DNA of 64,000 nucleotides from NCBI GenBank assembly GCA_028753945.1, contig JAPNXP010000016.1:2636001-2700000 (forward strand), read 5' to 3'. The DNA is from Hexactinellida sp. DTS-2022. Lineage: Eukaryota; Porifera; Hexactinellida. Each line of letters opens with the position of its first letter. Positions within the stretch are counted from its first letter, which is position 1. Both the position numbers and the translations under genes were made by a program. Positions 27,459 through 35,000 of the stretch are shown here, one piece after another. The notes under the pieces are model-generated. The model was given only the letters and a program-made list of their open reading frames with translations, was not told the origin of the DNA and searched no databases.

Positions 27459-30400
27459 GTGTTGTTGTTGTTGTTGTTTACCAGTGTTGTTTAGATTCAG
27501 CGGAACAGCAGGCCGCATTACATATACGAACTTCCTTCCTCGGTTGACGCTATGATATCTGAGGCGATGAAGAGTCAATTGAATAGAATTCTTAAAGAAC
27601 TTCTAAAGGTGTTAAAACTCGGTTATTTCAAAATAATAATAAATTTCATAAAACAAAATTTTATCATATGATAATTTAACATTGTACCTAGACTTTCGTT
27701 AAGTAACACCTCTATATAAGGAATATTTTATGTCCCACGAGTGTTTTATTGTACAGTCAGGTTATTTTATTAAGAACATTCAAGGGACCAAAAATTGTGT
27801 TCATTATAGATTGACTTCATAATAAGCGAACTCAACTTAATACAAACCCTATGTAAGTTGTTAAATTGGGACCATAGGGCTTGTCATAATAAAATACTTT
27901 CATATTAAGCAGACGAATATTAACAATAAGCAGACCTGACATTATTTACATTCCATATAACCATTTGTATCTCTAGGTTGATCCGGCACACAGAATGACT
28001 GTGAATCAGTTCTATACTTTTGTAGACGACTTAGTGCAAACTAATTTAGAAATGGTAGATGTGCTTAATGGTAGGAGCTGTAAGATTCCACTCGAGTCAA
28101 ATGTAACCTTACAAACTATTCAGTTTGAGGTTAGTTAAGAATACAGTACAGTAGATGTCGGATATAAGCACACCGGTTATAAGAACATATCGGATATAAG
28201 AACACTATGTTGGAAAACGGTTGCCATATACCCTATATAATTTATGCCGGTTAAAACACATTATATGCAGTTCCCGACGATGTGCTTATAACCGGCATCC
28301 ACTATAGCATCAATAGGTTAATTAGCTATTTCCCAAATACAGTAGAACCTCGTTAGTACGAACACCAGGGTACCGTCAAAATGCGTTCGCCTTATCCGGA
28401 ATTCATATTAGCGAATGTCATTTGTATTGAAAAAGCTTTGAAGGGGACTGAAATAGTGTTCGTTTTAACCGTGTTCCTACTAACGAAGTTCTATTGTAGT
28501 TAAATATTCCTTTATACAGTAGAACTCGATTATAACGTACCCCCTCGGGAATGGAAAATAAGTACGTAGTAACAGAGTTTACCCTACATAGAAATGCATA
28601 CTGTTTTATAAACTTTGTTAAACAAATTGTAGTACGTATTAACCCACGTTATATCCAAGTTCTACTGTATTTAATATTCCTTTACATTCTTATAGTTGTA
28701 TTAGTATTATTCCTATCCACTGTACTATTTATAGGTAACCCAATCACTTGGTATCTCAGTCGATAACCAAATCCTCCTCTGTGACTCTCCGGCCTCCAAA
28801 TCGAAGCTGACTTCACAAGAAGATCTCCTTTTCTTCCTGCGATGTGCCACTAAGAATCTCGGTCCCATAGTTATATACGTTATAGACAAATGTATTGTTA
28901 CAGGCAACTCTACTATAAGCATACAGTTCGCGTCTTTAACTGAACTTAATGAGTTGTTGTTAAAATGCGATACAATTAAAAGGAATGTAAATGGAGAGCT
29001 GAAAACTTACGATATGAGTTTGCCTAATATTTGTGTGTCTGTTGTTAAAGATATGGGAAAGAATCAGGAATTACAAATGAAAGCACTTCAATCGTTCGCT
29101 TATTATATGAGCACTGCCCAGGATAGCTATTTGGAAGCCAAAAATAACTTTGAAACTAAGTTTAAAGTTTTGGATGCAAAAGTTAGTTTTCTGGCAGATT
29201 GTCTTACGATTGATATCGAGAATCTAAATGCCAGTCAAATATATCAGCCACAGGTAATGTGTTTGTTGTTAGTTGTTTGTTTGTTGTTTGTTTGTTTGTT
29301 TGTTTGTTTGTTTGTTTGTTTGTTAATTTGTTAGTTTACTTGTTTACTTATGTACTTATTTGTTTATTAGGTGGAGAATCTAACAACTCTATGCAGCTCT
29401 CTACGACACCTATTAAGAGAGGTATGTCTATAAATATTTCTTTAAATTCACATATATATTGTCTTATTTGACAATATTTGTGCAGTATAATAATGATTAT
29501 ATTCTCATTTCTGGAACATGGATAAGTAAGAACAAGTTTTAGTTCCATATACATACAAATATACCACTTGGTTATGTAAATATAATTCGACGAGTATAAC
29601 CGGCATCCACTGTACTAATGAAAGACATAAGTATACTGTATATAAGCCTGGTTAATACAAATTCCTGATATACAGTGGAATTGCTTTATTAGCAACATTG
29701 CTCTATTAGCAACTTATTTTAAGTTCCCAAGCGAGCTTTTAATGTTATTTCTGTTCCTCTAATAGAAACTTCGCCTATTAGCAAGCAAAATTCATGCAAA
29801 ATGCGAGTTGCTAATAAAGCAATTCCACTGTATAATGTTCCCATTAACAAAGTCTCCTTTATATAGTAGATGCCGGATATAAGAACTTATAACTGTGTAA
29901 CTTATAACCGGCATCCACTGACTAATGAAAGACATAAGTATACTGTATATAAGTCCGGTTGATATCCTGTACCCTGTATGTAGGCTCAGTCCCCTGTTGG
30001 CTCTTTGGAGGAGGAATACAAGCGGTTGAGTCGTAGCCTCGTAAGAGAGACCGATAAGTGCCGGGACATAGAGTACTCTAAGGGGTACCAGACCATCCTA
30101 GCGCAGAGTCAGAAGATACAATACTTCTCTCCTCCCTATTCACAGAGAGTTAGAGACATGGTGGAGGTTGTTATCAACTGCTATTCGGATTCTCTACTCA
30201 AGATACAGGTTATACTAACAGTGTGATAGATATGTATATGTATAGTATGATAGTGTGTGATTATGAGCTTATCCCTTGTTAAACTAGTAATAGTAAACAA
30301 ACAAACAAACGAATTAACTAATTAACTAATTAACTAACTAATATACGAACAAACAAACGAACGAACGAACATAGAAAGAAAGAAAGAACTAACTATCTAA

Positions 30401-30908
30401 CTATACTAACTAACATAAAAACAAACAAACAACAAACAAACAAACAAACAAACTAACGAACTAACTAATTAACAAACAGACAAACAAACAACAAACAAAC
30501 AAACATACAAACAAACTAACTAACTAACCAATAAATGAATGCATTAACAAACAAACAAACAACATATCTCAATCAATACTATATAATACTATATACTACT
30601 ATACTCTATAGACCCGTCTCCAGACCTCATTCTCGCTAATGCGGGACATATACTCCCTAACCAGCCAGCTAACACTACTCACAGATAACCTGTCCCTTGT
30701 GTACACCCGCAAGCTAACAGAGGCGCAGAGGCAGTGGCGACAAGAGATGCACAGTTTGCTTAACAGAGAGGCCCAATGTCAGTCCCCTGTCTCCTCCGAT
30801 GAGGAGGTTATAACCAGACACAAGCGTAGGGCCAACCTACAGCAACAGCTCGAGTATAAGAATAGGGAGAGTGCCAAACTCAATGATAAGTGTACGTACG
30901 TACAGTAG
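24811..30908 (+). CDS. IKK-related protein kinase (TBK1/IKK-epsilon-like), complete
   Basis: Nine exons: 24811-25155, 25932-26043, 26862-27232, 27495-27608, 27977-28129, 28735-29253, 29371-29421, 29984-30208, 30612-30908 (TAG). All introns are GT-AG and the phases join, giving 728 aa; TBK1 has 729. An in-frame TAG at 24775-24777 supports the ATG. The kinase domain (about 31-330) has GCGSFGSV 42-49, VAVK with K64, HRDLKPQN with D158 and N163, DFG 180-182 and APE 210-212. Ser201 in SVAGT stands where TBK1 Ser172 and IKK-beta Ser181 are phosphorylated. Residues about 338-410 look like the family's ubiquitin-like domain (VDVLNGRSCKIPLESNVTLQ, NQILLCDS). About 430-728 is helical, as in the scaffold/dimerisation domain. 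Known relatives act in innate immune signalling and selective autophagy. The HRDLKPQNILL and IKIADFG wording also resembles ULK kinases, so the subfamily is less sure than the class. The last bases before and including the stop come from a MITE end. Confidence 0.82.
25183..25350 (+). mobile_element. MITE family P1, complete
   Basis: CAGTAGAACCTCGTTAGTAC and ATTAACGAGGTTCTACTG, TA on both sides. The middle differs from other copies (ACAGTTCCACAAAATCAGGC), a subfamily. Nine bases separate it from the next P1 copy. Confidence 0.9.
25360..25535 (-). mobile_element. MITE family P1, in tandem with 25183-25350 and opposite orientation
   Basis: CAGTAGAACCTCGTTAGTAC at the left, CTAACGAAGTTCTACTT at the right. 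The inner order (CGTCTTATCCGGAATTCGTA, then GAAGGGGACTGAAAAGTG) is the reverse of 5924-6079. Confidence 0.88.
26441..26613 (+). mobile_element. MITE family P1b (CAGTAGACTCTGTTAATAGG), complete
   Basis: CAGTAGACTCTGTTAATAG and CATTAACGAGAGTCCATTG ends, TA on both sides. It has the distinctive middle GCATTTGTATAGGCTAGGGG and AATTAAACCTTGTACTCCTT, which recurs at 11975-12085 and, interrupted, at 31725-31916. Confidence 0.88.
26622..26800 (-). mobile_element. TIR element family P8 (CAGTAAACCTCCAAAAGTGA)
   Basis: AAAACCTTTAGAAAGTGAAC at the left and TTCACTTTTGGAGGTTTACT at the right form an imperfect inverted pair. GGAGTTGTTCA is repeated near the right end. TA follows. Right behind P1b. Confidence 0.75.
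27241..27266 (+). repeat. (TTG)n microsatellite at the donor of kinase exon 3
   Basis: A pure GTT run starts 8 bases after the donor of exon 26862-27232. A longer GTT run at 27421-27478 precedes the next acceptor. Confidence 0.9.
27281..27401. mobile_element. Small TIR element (CTATATATCGG ... CCGATATATAAG)
   Basis: Inverted ends of about 11 bases around GGTCAAAAATATTTATTTTT and ACTTTTACGAAACTGGGTTT. The second word recurs at 9912, 18710, 19090 and 24120, so these are scattered pieces of one family. Confidence 0.6.
27421..27478 (+). repeat. (GTT)n microsatellite before kinase exon 4
   Basis: A GTT run with one GGT interruption, ending 16 bases before the acceptor at 27493-27494. Confidence 0.9.
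27754..27940 (-). mobile_element. TIR element family P5, inverted copy of 10181-10369
   Basis: CAGTCAGGTTATTTTATTAA at the left and ATAAGCAGACCTGAC at the right. The core AACCCTATGTAAGTTG, GACCATAGGGCTTGT is the reverse complement of the 10181 copy. Confidence 0.85.
28149..28303 (+). mobile_element. MITE family P4, nearly complete
   Basis: CAGTAGATGTCGGATATAAG after TA; right end GTGCTTATAACCGGCATCCA. The middle TATGTTGGAAAACGGTTGCC is shared with 2664-2800 and 31650-31725. TATAAG units with CACCGG or AACAT spacers alternate inside. Confidence 0.88.
28340..28496 (-). mobile_element. MITE family P1, complete
   Basis: CAGTAGAACCTCGTTAGTAC and CTAACGAAGTTCTATTG, with TA on both sides. It stands between a P4 and a P6 copy in one kinase intron. 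Confidence 0.9.
28517..28667 (+). mobile_element. MITE family P6 (CAGTAGAACTCGATTATAAC)
   Basis: CAGTAGAACTCGATTATAAC and GTTATATCCAAGTTCTACTG ends with TA on both sides. The middle has GTACCCCCTCGGGAATGGAA. A fragment of the same family lies at about 12463-12492. Confidence 0.85.
29278..29330 (+). repeat. (TTTG)n microsatellite after the donor of kinase exon 6
   Basis: A TTTG run from 25 bases behind the donor of exon 28735-29253, in the short intron before the 51-nt exon 7. Confidence 0.9.
29673..29830. mobile_element. TIR element family P7 (CAGTGGAATTGCTTTATTAG), complete
   Basis: The two ends are perfect inverted repeats over 24 bp, with TA on both sides. Inner echoes TTGCTCTATTAGCAAC and CGCCTATTAGCAAGC repeat the terminal word. 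158 bp. Short P4 fragments flank it (29578-29608, 29866-29922). Confidence 0.93.
30294..30565 (+). repeat. (AAAC)n / (AACT)n microsatellite in kinase intron 8
   Basis: Runs of AAAC, AACT, GAAC and AAAG words. Here the A-rich strand is the transcribed sense strand, unlike the TTG/TTTG runs in the other introns. Confidence 0.88.
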
Positions 30909-31736
30909 ATACAGTAGATGCAGGGTATAAGTCAGGGTTGGAATTTAACCCGGGTTAAATAGGTTTTGCCCAGCCCAGTGGGTTAAACCCGGGTAAAGCC
31001 GGGTTTAATTAGTTTAACCCGGGTTAAAGCGGGTTTTATTCTCCAGAAACGTATTTTCCCAAGTAATAATCCTTGTTTTCAAATTCAACGATATAATTAA
31101 TTATATAAGCGTATTTATTGTAAGAGGTGCATATCAAAATCTAATACACTAATGAAAATCTAAAACAAATGTAGAGCAAATCACCAGTCAAACTCCACTG
31201 AACCTCTCAATTCCCGATAACAGGTTACCAATTTTGCTGTTTTCTCTAAGCCTAATCTATTTCGAAGTTTGTTCTGGACTAAACTAAAATTAGAACTTTT
31301 AAGAAATCCCATTGTTCGTCATCAGGTATTATCAAAAAACATCATTGCGGAATCTCAATATAATATTTGCAGAATAAGGATTCTCAATCCAAACAATTGA
31401 CATAGCTAAAATTAACTTGATTTACAAGTACATTAGAATAAAACCCACTTTAACCCAGTTTAACCCACAAAAAGGGGTTTTGCCCAGCCCGGGTTTAACC
31501 CGGGTTTAATCCGGGTTTAACCCGGGGGGTGGGTTAAATTAGCCAACCCTGGTATAAGTACATCGGATATAAGTACAGTAGTTATAAGAACACTGGATAT
31601 AAGAACACTGGTTATAAGTACACCGGGTATAAGAACACCTGATATAAGAACACTCTACTGGAAAAACATTTGTCATATACCCTATATGTCGGTTATAAGA
31701 ATACTCTACTGGAAAACGGTTGCATACATTTGTATA
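30902..31736 (+). mobile_element. Enlarged, interrupted MITE family P4 at the kinase 3' end
   Basis: CAGTAGATACAGTAGATGCA at the left begins inside the kinase reading frame. After the hAT-like insertion (30933-31551) the P4 units go on: ACATCGGATATAAGTACAG, ATAAGAACACTGGATATAAG, CACCGGGTATAAGAACACC, then CTGGAAAACGGTTGC. At about 31725 it runs into P1b sequence. The TATAAG unit has multiplied here compared with 28149-28303. Confidence 0.75.
30933..31551. mobile_element. hAT-like non-autonomous element with perfect 8-bp target duplication
   Basis: Ends CAGGGTTGG and CCAACCCTG are exact inverted repeats; GTATAAGT stands directly outside both (30925-30932 and 31552-31559). Both sides are rich in TTTAACCCGGGTTTAA words. 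The 340-bp middle is AT-rich without a transposase. An AATAAA at 31437-31442 could serve the kinase transcript. Perfect target copies suggest a fairly recent insertion. Confidence 0.9.
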
Positions 31737-31916
31737 GGCTAGGGCAGTCGTTCCCAACATGGTTTAATTAATCCGCTGAAATTAGTATTAGGGTTCAATG
31801 GGAGGGGTTTTACGTAATGTTTGGTATTTGCTATATATTATATCCACGGTTGAAATAGGTTGGGAATCACTGGACTAGAGGAATTAAACCTTGTGCTCAT
31901 TAACCGTATTTTCCCT
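31725..31916 (+). mobile_element. P1b MITE remnant at the satellite border
   Basis: GCATACATTTGTATAGGCTA, then (after the insertion 31745-31872) GGAATTAAACCTTGTGCTC and TTAACCGTATTTTCCC follow the P1b order of 26441-26613. The satellite begins where the P1b right end should stand. Confidence 0.75.
31745..31872. mobile_element. hAT-like MITE (CAGTCGTTCCCAAC) nested in P1b
   Basis: Ends CAGTCGTTCCCAAC and GTTGGGAATCACTG are inverted repeats with mismatches, of the widespread hAT type. Flanks GGCTAGGG (31737-31744) and GACTAGAG (31873-31880) are an 8-bp duplication with two later changes. The uninterrupted site GGCTAGGGGAATTAAACC is present at 26540-26560. 128 bp. Confidence 0.88.
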
Positions 31917-32094
31917 TTCAATATCTTATGGGTGAAAAATGAATTCCGAATCCTGTCGAAGGTCCACTGTAGTATAATGTGCTATAAATTGTACGCAAAA
32001 AGCGTACAATATTATACTAACAAGGTTCTTGCTTAGTATAATGTGCTATAAATAGAAAGGAAAATTGTTTCAATATGTTATTGGTGGATAAAAT
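31917..32094. repeat. Left edge and first monomer of the satellite
   Basis: The first unit is the most diverged (TTCAATATCTTATGGGTGAAA in place of TTCAATATGTTATTGGTGGATAA). It alone keeps two identical 20-base words TAGTATAATGTGCTATAAAT at 31970 and 32034. Greater divergence at the array edge is the known outcome of unequal exchange, which homogenises the centre. Confidence 0.8.
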
Positions 32095-35000
32095 GAATTC
32101 CGAATCCTGTCGAAAGTCCACTGTAGTATAATGTGCCACATATTGTACGCAAAAAGCGTACAATATTATATTAACAAGGTTCTTGCTTAGTAGAATGTGC
32201 AATAAATGGAAAGGAAAATTGTTTCAATATGTTATTGGTGGATAAAATGAATTCCGAATCCTGTCGAAGGTCCACTGTAGTATAATGTGCTATATATTGT
32301 ACGCAAAATGCGTACAATATTATACTAACAAGGTTTTTGCTTAGTAGAATGTGCTTTAAATGGAAAGGAAAATTGTTTCAATATGTTATTGGTGTATAAA
32401 ATGAATTCCGAATCCTGTCGAAGGTTCACTGTAGATTAATGTGCTATATAGTGTACGCAAAATGCGTACAATATTATACTAACAAGGTTCTTGCTTAGTA
32501 GAATGTGCTATAAATAGAAAGGAAAATGGTTTTAATATGTTATTGGTGGGTAAAATGAATTCCGAATCCTGTCGAAGGTCCACTGTAGTATAATGTGCCA
32601 CATATTGTACGCAAAAAGCGTACAATATTATATTAACAAGGTTCTTGCTTAGTAGAATGTGCAATAAATGGAAAGGAAAATTGTTTCAATATGTTATTGG
32701 TGGATAAAATGAATTCCGAATCCTGTCGAAGGTCCACTGTAGTATAATGTGCTATATAGTGTACGCAAAAAGCGTACAATATTATACTAACAAGGTTCTT
32801 GCTTAGTAGAATGTGCAATAAATGGAAAGGAAAATTGTTTCAATATGTTATTGGTGGATAAAATGAATTCCGAATCCTGTCGAAGGTTCACTGTAGTATA
32901 ATGTGCTATATAGTGTACGCAAAAAGCGTACAATATTATATTAAGAAGGTTCTTGCTTAGTAGAATGGGCAATAAATGGAAAGGAAAATTGTTTCAATAT
33001 GTTATTGGTGGATAAAATGAATTCCGAATCCTGTCGAAGGTCCACTGTAGTATAATGTGCTATATATTGTACGCAAAATGCGTACAATATTATACTAACA
33101 AGGTTCTTGCTTAGTAGAATGTGCTATAAATAGAAAGGAAAATGGTTTTAATATGTTATTGGTGGGTAAAATGAATTCCGAATCCTGTCGAAGGTCCACT
33201 GTAGTATAATGTGCCACATATTGTACGCAAAAAGCGTACAATATTATATTAACAAGGTTCTTGCTTAGTAGAATGTGCAATAAATGGAAAGGAAAATTGT
33301 TTCAATATGTTATTGGTGGATAAAATGAATTCCGAATCCTGTCGAAGGTCCACTGTAGTATAATGTGCTATATAGTGTACGCAAAAAGCGTACAATATTA
33401 TACTAACAAGGTTCTTGCTTAGTAGAATGTGCAATAAATGGAAAGGAAAATTGTTTCAATATGTTATTGGTGGATAAAATGAATTCCGAATCCTGTCGAA
33501 GGTTCACTGTAGTATAATGTGCTATATAGTGTACGCAAAAAGCGTACAATATTATATTAACAAGGTTCTTGCTTAGTAGAATGGGCAATAAATGGAAAGG
33601 AAAATTGTTTCAATATGTTATTGGTGGATAAAATGAATTCCGAATCCTGTCGAAGGTTCACTGTAGTATAATGTGCTATATAGTGTACGCAAAAAGCGTA
33701 CAATATTATATTAACAAGGTTCTTGCTTAGTAGAATGTGCAATAAATGGAAAGGAAAATTGTTTCAATATGTTATTGGTGGATAAAATGAATTCCGAATC
33801 CTGTCGAAAGTCCACTGTAGTATAATGTGCCACATATTGTACGCAAAAAGCGTACAATATTATATTAACAAGGTTCTTGCTTAGTAGAATGTGCAATAAA
33901 TGGAAAGGAAAATTGTTTCAATATGTTATTGGTGGATAAAATGAATTCCGAATCCTGTCGAAGGTTCACTGTAGTATAATGTGCTATATAGTGTACGCAA
34001 AAAGCGTACAATATTATATTAACAAGGTTCTTGCTTAGTAGAATGGGCAATAAATGGAAAGGAAAATTGTTTCAATATGTTATTGGTGGATAAAATGAAT
34101 TCCGAATCCTGTCGAAGGTCCACTGTAGTATAATGTGCTATATATTGTACGCAAAATGCGTACAATATTATACTAACAAGGTTTTTGCTTAGTAGAATGT
34201 GCTTTAAATGGAAAGGAAAATTGTTTCAATATGTTATTGGTGTATAAAATGAATTCCGAATCCTGTCGAAGGTTCACTGTAGATTAATGTGCTATATAGT
34301 GTACGCAAAATGCGTACAATATTATACTAACAAGGTTCTTGCTTAGTAGAATGTGCTATAAATAGAAAGGAAAATGGTTTTAATATGTTATTGGTGGGTA
34401 AAATTAATTCCGAATCCTGTCGAAGGTCCACTGTAGATTAATGTGCTACATATTGTACGCAAAATGCGTACAATATTATACTAACAAGGTTCTTGCTTAG
34501 TAGAATGTGCTATAAATAGAAAGGAAAATTGTTTCAATATGTTATTGGTGGATAAAATGAATTCCGAATCCTGTCGAAGGTTCACTGTAGTATAATGTGC
34601 TATATAGTGTACGCAAAAAGCGTACAATATTATATTAACAAGGTTCTTGCTTAGTAGAATGTGCAATAAATGGAAAGGAAAATTGTTTCAATATGTTATT
34701 GGTGGATAAAATGAATTCCGAATCCTGTCGAAGGTTCACTGTAGTATAATGTGCTATATAGTGTACGCAAAAAGCGTACAATATTATATTAACAAGGTTC
34801 TTGCTTAGTAGAATGGGCAATAAATGGAAAGGAAAATTGTTTCAATATGTTATTGGTGGATAAAATGAATTCCGAATCCTGTCGAAGGTCCACTGTAGTA
34901 TAATGTGCTATATATTGTACGCAAAATGCGTACAATATTATACTAACAAGGTTTTTGCTTAGTAGAATGTGCTTTAAATGGAAAGGAAAATTGTTTCAAT

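Noticed and set aside
24811-30908. Naming the kinase ULK or ATG1
   Set aside because: Catalytic wording is similar, but length, ubiquitin-like stretch, helical C-terminus and SVAGT loop fit the IKK/TBK1 class better.
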